Shown here in pieces: positions 25,003 to 34,071 of a DNA stretch of 64,000 nt. Location: the NCBI RefSeq assembly GCF_036010485.1, contig NZ_CP108568.1, positions 5,728,501 through 5,792,500 on the forward strand, read 5' to 3'. The notes below the pieces were generated by a model. The model did no database searches. It was given only the letters and a program-made list of their open reading frames with translations, and had not been told where the DNA came from. This DNA is from Streptomyces sp. NBC_01198 (GTDB lineage: Bacteria > Actinomycetota > Actinomycetes > Streptomycetales > Streptomycetaceae). Position numbers and translations under genes: made by a program. Position 1 is the first letter of the stretch. The number at the start of each line of letters is the position of its first letter.

Positions 25003-25431
25003 TCAGACGACGCTCAGCGTGACCGCGATGTTGCCGCGCGTCGCGTTGGAGTAGGGGCAGACCTCGTGGGCCTGCTCCACCAGCGCGGCCGCGGTGTCGC
25101 GGTCGAGATCCGGGATCGCGACGTCCAGCTCGACGGTGAGCCCGAAGCCTCCGGACTCGGCCTTGCCGAGCCCGACCTTCGCGGTCACCCGCGACCCGGT
25201 GATGTCGGCCTTCGCCCGCCGGGCGACGACCGCGAGCGCGCTCTGGAAACACGCGCTGTACCCGGCGGCGAACAGCTGCTCGGGGTTCGTCCCTGCGCCG
25301 GTACCGCCCAGCTCGATCGGCGGGTTGACGATGACGTCGAGCTTGCCGTCGTCGGTGGCGACCCGACCGTCGCGGCCGTTCTCCGCGGTCGCGACGGCGG
25401 TGTAGAGCACGTCGACGTATTGGATGGCCAT
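25003..25431 (-). CDS. ohr: Organic hydroperoxide resistance protein Ohr
   Basis: 142 residues. A thiol peroxidase of the Ohr/OsmC family that reduces organic and fatty-acid hydroperoxides. The two redox cysteines are in place: C61 (GYSACFQSAL) and C125 (HEVCPYSNATRGN). NPEQLFAAGY before the first Cys is the usual family motif. It is transcribed after the CurA-type reductase gene on the same strand (gap about 50 bp), so the two may be co-transcribed under the divergent MarR-type regulator; OhrR, the usual Ohr repressor, is itself a MarR protein. It converges with the membrane-sensor gene. Confidence 0.95.
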   Translation of the reverse strand: MAIQYVDVLYTAVATAENGRDGRVATDDGKLDVIVNPPIELGGTGAGTNPEQLFAAGYSACFQSALAVVARRAKADITGSRVTAKVGLGKAESGGFGLTVELDVAIPDLDRDTAAALVEQAHEVCPYSNATRGNIAVTLSVV

Positions 25432-25479
25432 GAAGAGCTCCTCATCAGCAGATTGCCGGGGCCCTGACCCCGGCGGTGG

Positions 25480-26508
25480 TCATTCCGGGAGGGCGACGAC
25501 GGCCTTCCCGGTGTTCTCTCCGCGCAGCATCCCGAGGAACGCGGAAACGGCCTGATCGATTCCGGTGGTGACCGTCTCGCGGTAGGCCAGCCGACCGTCC
25601 CGCAGCCAGCCGCCGACCTCGCGGACGAAGTCGTCCCTGAGGTCCTGGTGGTCGCCGACCAGGAAGCCGCGCAGGGTGGTCCGCCGGCTCACCAGCAGGC
25701 CGAGGTTGCGCGGGCCGGGCGCGGGCTCGGTGTCGTTGTAGGCCGCGACAGCCCCGCACAGCGCGGCCCGCCCGTGCACCCGCAGCGAGGAGATCGCCGC
25801 CTCCAGGTGCTCGCCGCCGACGTTGTCGAAGTAGACGTCGATGCCGTCCGGCGCCGCGGCCCTCAGCTGCTCGGCCACCGGGCCGTTCTTGTAGTTGAAG
25901 GCGGCGTCGAAGCCGAACTCGTCCACCAGCAGCGCGCACTTCTCGTCGGAGCCGGCGCTGCCGATCACCCGGGCGGCGCCCTTGAGCCTGGCGATCTGGC
26001 CGGCCTGGCTGCCGACCGCACCGGCGGCGCCGGAGACGAACACCGTCTCGCCCGCGCTGAACTCGGCGATACGCAGCAGGCCCGCGTAGGCGGTCAGGCC
26101 GGTCATGCCGAGCACCCCGAGGTAGGCGGACAGCGGTGCCTGCTCGGGGTCGACGACCGCCGCGTGGGCCGCGTCCACCAGGGCGTACTCCCGCCAGCCG
26201 AGCCCGTGCAGCACGTGGGTGCCCACCGCGACGCCGTCGGCGGCGGAGGCCACCACCCGGCCGACCGCGGCGCCGAGCATGGGGCGGTCCAGCTCGTAGG
26301 GCGCCGCGTAGGACTTCCTGTCGTTCATCCGGCCGCGCATGTAGGGGTCGACGGACAGGAAGAGGTTGCGCACCACTATCTGGCCAGGGCCGGGCTCGGG
26401 GACGGGGGCCTCGACCAGGGCGAAGTCCGCCGGCGTCGGCCAGCCGTGCGGCCGGGCCGCCAGCTGCCATTCGCGGCCGGTCGGGGTACTCGGGGTGCTC
26501 GCGGTCAT
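25480..26508 (-). CDS. NADP-dependent medium-chain reductase (CurA/alkenal reductase type)
   Basis: 342 residues of the zinc-independent medium-chain dehydrogenase/reductase family. Motifs include SVDPYMRGRM near the N-terminus, the nucleotide-binding FVSGAAGAVG in the middle and a C-terminal KAVVAL end. Relatives reduce activated double bonds of alkenals, curcumin or prostaglandin-like compounds, often detoxifying lipid-peroxidation products, which fits the Ohr gene next door. The ATG at 26508 is chosen; an upstream in-frame start at 26544 exists, with GGAAGGAGA lying between the two. The promoter region is shared with the divergent MarR-family gene. Confidence 0.9.
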   Translation of the reverse strand: MTASTPSTPTGREWQLAARPHGWPTPADFALVEAPVPEPGPGQIVVRNLFLSVDPYMRGRMNDRKSYAAPYELDRPMLGAAVGRVVASAADGVAVGTHVLHGLGWREYALVDAAHAAVVDPEQAPLSAYLGVLGMTGLTAYAGLLRIAEFSAGETVFVSGAAGAVGSQAGQIARLKGAARVIGSAGSDEKCALLVDEFGFDAAFNYKNGPVAEQLRAAAPDGIDVYFDNVGGEHLEAAISSLRVHGRAALCGAVAAYNDTEPAPGPRNLGLLVSRRTTLRGFLVGDHQDLRDDFVREVGGWLRDGRLAYRETVTTGIDQAVSAFLGMLRGENTGKAVVALPE

Positions 26509-26558
26509 GAGGGGAACCGTCTCCTTCCGCCACAGATTCACCATGGCAAATATTCAGC

Positions 26559-26572
26559 TGGTCAATTAACCA
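26559..26572. promoter_or_regulatory. Candidate MarR-type operator in the divergent promoter
   Basis: TGGTCAATTAACCA is an imperfect palindrome (12 of 14 positions) in an unusually AT-rich gap between the reductase (-) and MarR-family (+) genes. It is the best operator candidate for that regulator. Confidence 0.5.
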
Positions 26573-26619
26573 TGGACCTGGATATTTCATGTTGTCAAGC
26601 ATCGGGGTAGCCTGGTGCC

Positions 26620-27045
26620 ATGAACCGCCGCACCGACCCGCTGACAACCGAGGTCGTCGACCTCATCGCCACCGCGGTGGCCCGTCACCACCAGGACTAC
26701 GAGGCGGCGGCCGCCGGCTTCCAGCTCACCGGTGTGCAGGCGAAGGTGCTGGCGCTGCTGGCGACCGGGCCGATGCCGATGCGCCGCATCGCCGACCGGC
26801 TCAAGTGCGAGCCGTCCAACGTCACCGGGATCGTCGACCGCCTGGAGGCCCAGGGGCTCGCCGAGCGGCGGCCCGACCCGGCCGACCGCCGGGTGAAGCT
26901 CGCCGCGGCCACCGCGGCGGGACTGGCGACCGCGGAAAGGCTCAGGGACGGCCTGGACTTCGCGCGCGAGCCGCTGGCCGCGCTGTCCGAGCAGGACCGC
27001 AGGACCCTGCGCGACCTGCTCAGGCGGATGCTCGGCGAGGACTGA
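26620..27045 (+). CDS. MarR-family transcriptional regulator
   Basis: 141 residues with the MarR winged helix-turn-helix: LTGVQAKVLALLATGPMPMR, recognition helix CEPSNVTGIVDRLEAQGL and the DPADRR wing. It lacks an obvious peroxide-sensing Cys at the N-terminal OhrR position (the cysteine seen is in the recognition region), so the signal is uncertain. It is divergent from the CurA-type reductase/Ohr pair and is their likely repressor through the palindrome at 26559-26572, and it is probably autoregulated. Confidence 0.9.
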   Translation: MNRRTDPLTTEVVDLIATAVARHHQDYEAAAAGFQLTGVQAKVLALLATGPMPMRRIADRLKCEPSNVTGIVDRLEAQGLAERRPDPADRRVKLAAATAAGLATAERLRDGLDFAREPLAALSEQDRRTLRDLLRRMLGED

Positions 27046-27076
27046 GCGCCGGGCCGGTCGGACACGCGCGGCGCCG

Positions 27077-27712
27077 TCACTGGCACCACCACAGCACCTT
27101 CTTGCAGGTCGGCGACGGCGACGGGTGCGCCGAGTGCGTCGGCTTCGGCGTCGAGGACGGCGGCGCGCTGCTCGTGGTGGGCCGCGGGCTGTGGCTGCTG
27201 GGCGGCGGTCCTGTGGTGGCCGGCGCGGTCGGCTTCGCGCTGCTGGTGGTCGGGGTGGCGGTCGGGCTCTGGGTCCGGTGCTGCCCGCCCTTGCCGGCGT
27301 CGCCCTTGTGCGGCTGCGCCGGCCCGGCTGTGTCCGGTGAGGCGGTGCCGGCCGGCGCCCGGGTGGTGTCGGTGACCGGCGGCGGAGCCGGCGCCGTACC
27401 GCCGGAGCCGGCGGCGGACAGCGCGGCCATCGAGAGCATCGCCAGCGCGCCCACGACGGCCACCAGGCCGACCCCGTAGACGGCGACCCGCTGCTGCCGC
27501 CCGCGGTTCCTGCCGCGCTGCCTGCCGCGGGCGCCGGCGCGCCCGCCGCCCGGCAGCGGCGGGCCGTCCGGTGGGTCCTGGCCGTCGACGACCGGCGGCA
27601 GTTGGGCGGTCTCGCCGATCTGCGGCAGTTTGAGCTGGTCGGCGGGCGTGCCGCATCCCGGGCAGGAGAAGGCGCCGTTGAGGTGCCGGCGGCACGCGTA
27701 GCAGTAATCCAT
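27077..27712 (-). CDS. SCO2400-type protein: N-terminal zinc ribbon, one membrane helix, Pro/Thr-rich tail
   Basis: 211 residues. The first 25 carry a zinc ribbon (CYACRRHLNGAFSCPGCG), a signature of an actinomycete-specific SCO2400-like family. A linker with a very basic RGRQRGRNRGRQQR patch precedes a single helix (VAVYGVGLVAVVGALAMLSM). The rest is a long Thr/Pro/Ser-rich extracellular stalk ending in TCKKVLWWCQ, with two cysteines that may form a disulfide. Predicted type II topology has the zinc ribbon inside. Function is unknown. It starts at ATG 27712 and stands alone. Confidence 0.8.
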   Translation of the reverse strand: MDYCYACRRHLNGAFSCPGCGTPADQLKLPQIGETAQLPPVVDGQDPPDGPPLPGGGRAGARGRQRGRNRGRQQRVAVYGVGLVAVVGALAMLSMAALSAAGSGGTAPAPPPVTDTTRAPAGTASPDTAGPAQPHKGDAGKGGQHRTQSPTATPTTSSAKPTAPATTGPPPSSHSPRPTTSSAPPSSTPKPTHSAHPSPSPTCKKVLWWCQ

Positions 27713-27852
27713 GGCGGATGGACCATATGTGACCCGCCTGGCGCGACGAAACCCCGGCCTCCCGCTTGTCCCGGCTTTGCCGGGAAATTCCCCGCCACCC
27801 CAAATCGGCGCAGGTGGGGGCTCTTGACGGCACCCCGGTGTACGGCCTGTAA

Positions 27853-27891
27853 TAAGGCTGCCCTAACCTAAATAAGGCCTGCCTTACCTTA
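27853..27891. promoter_or_regulatory. Two abutting iron boxes (DmdR/IdeR-type) upstream of efeUOB
   Basis: TAAGGCTGCCCTAACCTAA (27853-27871) and TAAGGCCTGCCTTACCTTA (27873-27891) each match the 19-bp actinomycete iron-box pattern (TTAGGTTAGGCTAACCTAA) at most positions and are one base apart. They lie 34-72 bp before efeU, so the operon should be repressed by Fe2+-bound DmdR. Confidence 0.8.
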
Positions 27892-27924
27892 TAGTCGCCC
27901 GCCCCCGGATCCCGAAGGACCCCC

Positions 27925-28758
27925 ATGCTCCCCACGTTCGTCATCGGACTCCGCGAAGGACTGGAGGCTGCCCTCATCGTGGGCATCATCGCCTCCTTCC
28001 TCGCCCAGCAGGGCCGCAGGGACGCGCTGAAGAAGGTGTGGCTGGGCGTCGCCATCGCGGTGGCGATCTGCGTGGCGGTCGCGATCGGACTGCAGATCTA
28101 CTCCAGCGACCTGCCGCAGAAGCAGCAGGAGCAGCTGGAGACGGTCATCGGCGCCATCGCCGTGGTGATGGTCAGCTACATGGTGCTGTGGATGAAGCGG
28201 CACTCCCGCGACCTGCGCAAGGACCTGGAGGGCGCGGCCGGCCGCGCCCTCACCGAGGGCTCGGCCTCCGCGCTGGTGCTGATGGCCTTCCTCGCCGTGC
28301 TGCGGGAGGGCTTCGAGACCTCGGTCTTCCTGCTGGCCACCTTCAACGCCAGCGGCAACGCGAAGTACGGCGGCACCGGTGCCGCGCTGGGCGTCGCGCT
28401 GGCCGCGGTCGTCGGTTACGGCATCTACCGCGGCGGCGTCCGGCTCAACCTCTCGCGGTTCTTCCGCGTCACCGGCCTGGTGCTGATCCTGGTCGCCGCC
28501 GGCCTGGTGTCCACCGCGCTGATGACCGCAGCCGAGGGCGGCTGGCTGGAACAGGGCACCCGGGCCTTCGACCTGACCTGGCTGGTGCACCCCAACACCC
28601 CGACCGCCTCGGTGGTCACCGGCGTGCTCGGCATCCAGCCGTTCCCCGACTGGACGATGGTGATCGGCTGGCTGGTCTACGCGATCCCGATGGCCGCCGT
28701 CGTCCTGTGGCCGGCCCGCCCGCGCAAGGCCCGCGCCCCCCAGCCGGTCACCGGCTGA
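27925..28758 (+). CDS. efeU: Iron permease EfeU (FTR1 family)
   Basis: 277 residues, seven predicted helices. The two REGxE iron-binding motifs of the oxidase-dependent iron transporter family are present: REGLE at 10-14 and REGFE at 127-131. It is the inner-membrane channel of the EfeUOB ferrous/ferric uptake system. First gene of the operon; its ATG lies 34 bp beyond the tandem iron boxes. The EfeO gene follows after about 50 bp. Confidence 0.95.
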   Translation: MLPTFVIGLREGLEAALIVGIIASFLAQQGRRDALKKVWLGVAIAVAICVAVAIGLQIYSSDLPQKQQEQLETVIGAIAVVMVSYMVLWMKRHSRDLRKDLEGAAGRALTEGSASALVLMAFLAVLREGFETSVFLLATFNASGNAKYGGTGAALGVALAAVVGYGIYRGGVRLNLSRFFRVTGLVLILVAAGLVSTALMTAAEGGWLEQGTRAFDLTWLVHPNTPTASVVTGVLGIQPFPDWTMVIGWLVYAIPMAAVVLWPARPRKARAPQPVTG

Positions 28759-28811
28759 CCCGCCGCACGACTTCCCGCCCCCCTTCCGTAAACCCCCAAC
28801 AGGAGCTGACC

Positions 28812-29993
28812 GTGAACCCCCGAGCCACCCGCCGCCGCGCCCTGGCCTGCGCGGCCACCGTGATCACCGCAGGCCTGATGCTGACCGCCTGCGGCGGCGG
28901 CAAGGACGACTCGAAGGGCTCCGCGCCCGCCAACGCCGAGAACGCCGACGCCAAGTCCTCCACCGTCAAGATCGTCATCAGCGACAAGGACTGCGCCCCC
29001 GCCCCGGCGACCGTGCCCGCGGGAACGGTGAAGTTCGACGTCAGCAACAAGGACTCCGGGCGGGTCACCGAGGCCGAACTGCTCGACGGCGGCAAGATCC
29101 TGGGCGAGAAGGAGAACCTGACGCCCGGCCTGTCCGGCGACTTCACCCTCAACCTGGACGCCGGCAAGTACCAGGTCTACTGCCCCGGCGCGAAGACCGA
29201 GAAGACCGCCTTCACCGTCACCGGCACCGCGAAGAAGACCTGGAAGGACGACCCGGCGCTGGTCACCGCCACCCAGCAGTACGCGACCTGGGTCACCGGC
29301 GAGGTCAGGGAACTGGTCAGCGGCACCGACGCGTTCACCGCCGCGGTCAAGGCAGGCAAGACCGACGAGGCCAAGACCCTCTACGGCAAGGCCCGTATCC
29401 ACTACGAGCGCATCGAGCCGACCGCCGAGACCTGGAGCGACATCGACGGCCGGATCGACGGCCGCATCGACGACGCCGCCACCGCCGCCGACTTCACCGG
29501 CTTCCACCGCATCGAGCAGAGCCTGTGGGAGAAGAACTCCACCGACGGACTGGGCAAGCTCGCCGACCAGTTGAGCGCCGACGTGCACGAGCTCTACACC
29601 AAGGTGCAGAGCGTGGAGTACCAGCCGGCCGCGATCGCCAACGGCGCGACCGATCTGGTCAACGAGATCCAGTCCTCCAAGATCACCGGGGAGGAGGAGC
29701 GCTACTCGCACATCGACCTGCTGGACTTCGACGGCAACCTGGCCGGTGCGAACGAGGCGGTCACCGTGCTGCTGCCGGTGCTCAAGGCGAAGGACCCGAC
29801 GCTCGCCACCACCGTCGGCCAGCGCTACCAGGCGACCGCCGACGCGCTCAAGGCGTACGCGGCCACGCCCGGTTACGAGGACAGCGGCTACGTCGACTAC
29901 CGCAAGGTCACCGACGCCCAGCGGCGCGTCCTGGCCCAGGCGGTCGACGCGTACGCCGAGTCGGTGTCCAAGATCGCCGGAAAGATCGCCTGA
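28812..29993 (+). CDS. efeO: EfeO iron-binding lipoprotein with cupredoxin and M75 domains
   Basis: 393 residues. The signal peptide ends in a lipobox (MLTAC, Cys27), so the protein is anchored outside the membrane. A cupredoxin-like domain (about 45-135) is followed by the M75 imelysin-type domain (about 150-393) with the HxxE motif in GFHRIEQSLW, a metal site. EfeO binds and passes iron (and perhaps copper-linked redox equivalents) to EfeU. The GTG start at 28812 follows AGGAGCTGACC. It is the middle gene of the efeUOB operon. Confidence 0.93.
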   Translation: MNPRATRRRALACAATVITAGLMLTACGGGKDDSKGSAPANAENADAKSSTVKIVISDKDCAPAPATVPAGTVKFDVSNKDSGRVTEAELLDGGKILGEKENLTPGLSGDFTLNLDAGKYQVYCPGAKTEKTAFTVTGTAKKTWKDDPALVTATQQYATWVTGEVRELVSGTDAFTAAVKAGKTDEAKTLYGKARIHYERIEPTAETWSDIDGRIDGRIDDAATAADFTGFHRIEQSLWEKNSTDGLGKLADQLSADVHELYTKVQSVEYQPAAIANGATDLVNEIQSSKITGEEERYSHIDLLDFDGNLAGANEAVTVLLPVLKAKDPTLATTVGQRYQATADALKAYAATPGYEDSGYVDYRKVTDAQRRVLAQAVDAYAESVSKIAGKIA

Positions 29994-29996
29994 CTC

Positions 29997-31373
29997 GTGA
30001 CCACCCCCGACGACCCCGCAGAGGGGCCCCAGGAGCCGGCCGCACGGGACACGCGGAGCCAGGACGGCGCCCCCGACATCACCCCGGAGCGGGCCCCGCA
30101 CGCCTCCGGCCCGGCACCCGCTGCCGTCAGCCGGCGGCGGCTGCTCGGCGCGGTCGGCGCGGGGGCGGCGGTCGCCGGTGCCGCCCTCGGTGCGGGCGGC
30201 AGCGCACTGGCCGGCCGCGACAACGGTTCGGGCTCGCACGCCCCGGCCGGCCACCCGGCGGCCGCCACGGTCGACTTCCGCGGCGCCCACCAGGCCGGCA
30301 TCGCCACCCCGTCCCAGGACCGGCTGTGCTTCGCGACCTTCGACGTGGCGCCCAACGCCACCCGCGCCGATCTGGCCGCGCTGCTCACCGCCTGGACCGC
30401 CGCCGCCGAGGCGATGACCCTGGGCCACCCGGTGCCGGGGGACGAGGGCGACCTCAACACCCCGCCGGACGACACCGGCGAGGCGGTCGGCCTGACCCCC
30501 GGCCGGCTCACCGTCACCGTCGGCTATGGCCCGGCGCTCTTCGACGACCGCTTCGGCCTCGCCGGCCGCCGCCCCACCGCCCTCAAGCAGCTGCCGCAGC
30601 TGCCCGGCGAGAACCTGGACCCGTCGGTCACCGGCGGTGACCTGTGCGTCCAGGCCTGCGCCGACGACCCGCAGGTCGCCTTCCACGCGGTACGCAACCT
30701 GCGCAGGCTCGGCTTCGGCACCGTCCTGCCGCGCTGGATGGAGCTGGGCTTCGGGCGTACGTCGTCCACCACCCCGCAACAGGCCACCCCGCGCAACCTG
30801 ATGGGCTTCAAGGACGGCACCCGGAACATCGACGCCCGCGACGAGACGGTCATGGGCCAGCACGTGTGGATCGGCGAGGAGGAGCCGCAGCGCTGGATAC
30901 GCGGCGGCGCCTACCTGGTGAGCCGCAAGATCCGGATGCGGATGGAGCAGTGGGACCGCGACCGGCTCGGCGACCAGCAGGACGTCTTCGGCCGCTACAA
31001 GGGCAGCGGCGCCCCGCTGACCGGGCACGGCGAATTCGACACGCCGGACTTCGCGGCGAAGTCCGGCGGGGAGTACGTCATCCCGGACGACGCCCACATC
31101 AGGCTGGCCTCGCCCGAGAACAACAAGGGCCTGCGCATCCTGCGGCGCGGCTACTCCTACACCGACGGAATCGACAAGGCGACCGGCGACCTGCTGGGCG
31201 GGCTGTTCTTCATCGCGTTCATGAACAGCCCCGACCGCTTCGTCACCCTCCAGCGGGTGCTGGGCGCGCACGACGCGCTCAACGAGTACATCCAGCACAT
31301 CGGCAGCGGCGTCTTCGCCGTGCCGCCCGGCCTCGCCGCCGGGCAGGACTGGGGGCGCCAGCTGTTCGGCTGA
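29997..31373 (+). CDS. efeB: EfeB, Tat-exported dye-decolourising-type haem peroxidase
   Basis: 458 residues. A twin-arginine signal (RRR at 46-48, then LLGAVGAGAAVAG) exports the folded haem protein. The mature part is the DyP-type peroxidase fold with GFKDGTRNI (the catalytic Asp of the GxxDG-like motif) and a distal arginine region. EfeB proteins have peroxidase activity and have been reported to act on haem or to oxidise Fe2+ before uptake by EfeU. The GTG start lies three bases beyond the EfeO stop, so it is coupled. Confidence 0.93.
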   Translation: MTTPDDPAEGPQEPAARDTRSQDGAPDITPERAPHASGPAPAAVSRRRLLGAVGAGAAVAGAALGAGGSALAGRDNGSGSHAPAGHPAAATVDFRGAHQAGIATPSQDRLCFATFDVAPNATRADLAALLTAWTAAAEAMTLGHPVPGDEGDLNTPPDDTGEAVGLTPGRLTVTVGYGPALFDDRFGLAGRRPTALKQLPQLPGENLDPSVTGGDLCVQACADDPQVAFHAVRNLRRLGFGTVLPRWMELGFGRTSSTTPQQATPRNLMGFKDGTRNIDARDETVMGQHVWIGEEEPQRWIRGGAYLVSRKIRMRMEQWDRDRLGDQQDVFGRYKGSGAPLTGHGEFDTPDFAAKSGGEYVIPDDAHIRLASPENNKGLRILRRGYSYTDGIDKATGDLLGGLFFIAFMNSPDRFVTLQRVLGAHDALNEYIQHIGSGVFAVPPGLAAGQDWGRQLFG

Positions 31374-31455
31374 CGCGGCCTTCACGCCCCCGGGCCGCCA
31401 CTTGGGGCGGCACCGACGGTTGCCCTCCCCGGCAGTGCCGGTTCAGCATGGGCGG

Positions 31456-33908
31456 ATGACGGTCGAGACGGGTGACGCCGAGCGTGAGCGGATCGTGCAG
31501 GCCGCGCTGCGCGAACTCGGGCTGGCGGACAGGGCCCGGCTGCTGGCCGGGCAGGACATGTGGTCGCTGCCCGCCCTACCGGCGATCGGGCTGCGCTCGC
31601 TGGTGATGTCGGACGGCCCGGTCGGCGTACGCGGCAGGCGCTGGACGCCCGACGACCCGTCGGTGGCGCTGCCCAGCCCCACCGCGCTGGCCGCGGCCTG
31701 GGACCCGGAACTGGCCCGCAGGGCGGGCAGGCTGCTCGCCCAGGAGGCGCGCCGCAAAGGGTGCACGTGCTGCTCGCGCCGACGGTCAACCTGCACCGCA
31801 GCCCGCTGGGCGGGCGGCACTTCGAGGCGTACAGCGAGGACCCGCTGCTCACCGGGGCGATCGGCACCGGGTACGTGCGCGGGGTGCAGGACGGCGGCGT
31901 CGGCGTCACCGTCAAGCACTTCGTCGGCAACGAGGCCGAGACCGACCGCTTCACCGTCGACAACCGGATCGACCCGCGGCCGTTGCGCGAGCTCTACCTG
32001 GCACCGTTCGAGGCGATCGTCACCGGGGCCCGCCCGTGGGGCGTGATGGCGGCGTACAACGCGGTGAACGGCGTCACCATGACCGAGCACGCCGAGCTCG
32101 TCAACGGCGTGCTGCGCGGCGAATGGGGCTTCGACGGGGTCGTCGTCTCCGACTGGCTGGCCGCCCGCTCCACCGTCGGCGCGATCCGCGGCGGCCTCGA
32201 CCTGGCCATGCCCGGCCCGCACACCGTCTACGGCGAGGCGCTGGCCGCCGCGGTCAGGGCCGGCGAGGTGCCCGAGGAGCTGGTGGCGGACGCGGCACGC
32301 CGGGTGCTGCGGCTGGCGGCCCGCGCCGGGCTGCTGGACGGCGCCCCGCCGGCCGTCGCACCCGAGGACCGGCCCGCGCCCGTCGACGGCGACGCGCTGG
32401 CCCGGGAGATCGCCGGCCGCGGCTGCGTGCTGCTGCGCAACGCCGTACGCGACCAGGCCCCGGTGCTGCCGCTGGACACCGCCGCCGTGCAGGGCGGCAT
32501 CGCGCTGATCGGCGCGGCCGCGCGCGAACCGCGCATCCTGGGCGGCGGATCCGCGGAGGTCTTCCCCGCGCACGTGGTCTCGCTGCTGGACGCCCTGCGG
32601 GAGGCGCTGCCCGCCGGAGTGCCGCTCGGTCACGCGCTCGGCGCCGACCCCAGCGAGGAACTGGCGCCCGCGGCGGGCGGGTTCGTGCTGCGGGCGGTGG
32701 CCCGCGCGGCCGACGGGCGCGAACTGGGCTCCGAGGCCCTGCCGTCGGGCCAGGTGCAGTGGTTCGGCGAGCTGCCGCCCGGCATCGACCACGACGAGCT
32801 GCACACCGTCGAGGTGTGCGGCACCTTCACCCCCGCGGTCGCCGGCGAGCACCGGTTCGGCACCCGCGGGACCGGGGGCTTCGCCCTGACCGTCGCGGGC
32901 CAGGTCCTCTACGAGGGACCGCAGTTCGACCCGCACTCCGATCCCTTCGAGGCCTTCTTCGGCAAGCCGACACAGCGCGGCACGGTGTATCTCGCGGCGG
33001 GCGAGGCGGTGGCGGTGAGCCTGGTCCACGCGCCGCCCAAGGACGTCGAACTGCCGATCGTGGCAGTGGGGTTCGGCCTGCTGCACGGCGAACCCGAACG
33101 GGACGAGGAGGAGTTGCTCACCGAGGCCGTCGCGGCGGCGCGGGCCGCCCACACGGCGGTGGTCGTGGTCGGCACCACGGAGCGCGTCGAGTCGGAGGGC
33201 TTCGACCGGCGGGACCTGCGGCTGCCGGGACGGCAGGACGAACTCGTCGCGCGGGTCGCCGCGGCCAATCCCCGCACGGTCGTGGTCGTCAACGCCGGTG
33301 CTCCGGTGGAGCTGCCCTGGCGCGAGGACGTCGCGGCGGTGCTCGTCTGCTGGTTCCCCGGGCAGGAAGGGGGCGCGGCTCTCGCCGACGTGCTGCTCGG
33401 CGTGGTCGAGCCCGGCGGGCGGCTCCCCACGACCTGGCCGGCCAGGCTCGCCGACGCGCCCGTCACGGAGGTCACCCCGCGCGAGGGCGTGCTGGCCTAC
33501 GAGGAAGGGCTCCACGTCGGCTACCGGGCCTGGCAGCGGCCCGGGGTGGCCGCCCCGGCCTACCCCTTCGGGCACGGGCTCGGCTACACGTCCTGGGCGT
33601 ACGAGGAGCTGACGGCGGTGCCGGGTTCCCTTCCGGAGGAACTGGTCAAGATCACGGTGCGGGTCAGGAACGTCGGCCCCCGGGCCGGGCGGGAGGTCTT
33701 CCAGCTCTACTTCACCGGGTCCGAGGGCGGGCCCGCCACCCTCGCCGGTTTCGCTTCCGTGACCGCGGCCCCGGGCGAGGCGGCCTCTGCGGTCATCTCC
33801 GTCCCCCGCCGAGCCGTTTCCACCTGGGACCAATCCGCTGCCGCGTGGCGCCTCCCCCCGCCCCCCTCCCACCTCTCGACGGGCCCCCTCACGACCCCCC
33901 TCCCCTAG
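31456..33908 (+). pseudogene. GH3 beta-glucosidase gene with a one-base frameshift
   Basis: Residues up to EARRKG (codons to about 31761) read in one frame. From there the family sequence continues (VHVLLAPTVNLHRSPLGGRH) only in the next frame, up to the TAG at 33906. Loss of one G from a run at 31759-31761 (GGGG to GGG) explains it. Reconstructed, it is about 817 residues: GH3 (alpha/beta)8 domain with the nucleophile Asp in VVVSDWLA, the second alpha/beta domain, an inserted PA14-like domain around GTFTPAVAGEHRFGTRG, and a C-terminal FnIII-like domain. No signal peptide is seen, so it would be cytoplasmic. It would hydrolyse beta-glucosides, perhaps glucosylated natural products or oligosaccharides. 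A sequencing error in the G run cannot be excluded. Confidence 0.85.
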
Positions 33909-33918
33909 CCGGGCTGCT

Positions 33919-33990
33919 GGGCGCGCAGTTCTCAACGGGCCGCAGGCGAGACGCCACCGCAAGCGGCAGCCGCCCAGGGCGCGGGGACGG
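33919..33990. repeat. Intergenic repeat family, copy cluster A
   Basis: It contains GCGCGCAGTT (33921-33930) followed by CACCGCAAGCGGCAGC and AGGGCGCGGGG, the same building blocks as clusters near 38.3, 44.4 and 53.15 kb. It is a degenerate copy between the convergent GH3 and MFS genes. Confidence 0.6.
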
Positions 33991-34032
33991 AGCGACAAAG
34001 CCCCCCCGCACCGCGAGGGGTGCGAGGGGGGA

Positions 34033-34068
34033 CCGGGCCCCGCCCGACGGGGAGCGGGCGGGGCCCGG
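34033..34068. terminator. Strong bidirectional hairpin between GH3 and MFS genes
   Basis: CCGGGCCCCGCCCG (34033-34046) pairs perfectly with CGGGCGGGGCCCGG (34055-34068), 14 bp with an 8-base loop, immediately before the stop of the leftward MFS gene. It serves both convergent transcripts. Confidence 0.75.
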
Positions 34069-34071
34069 GGC

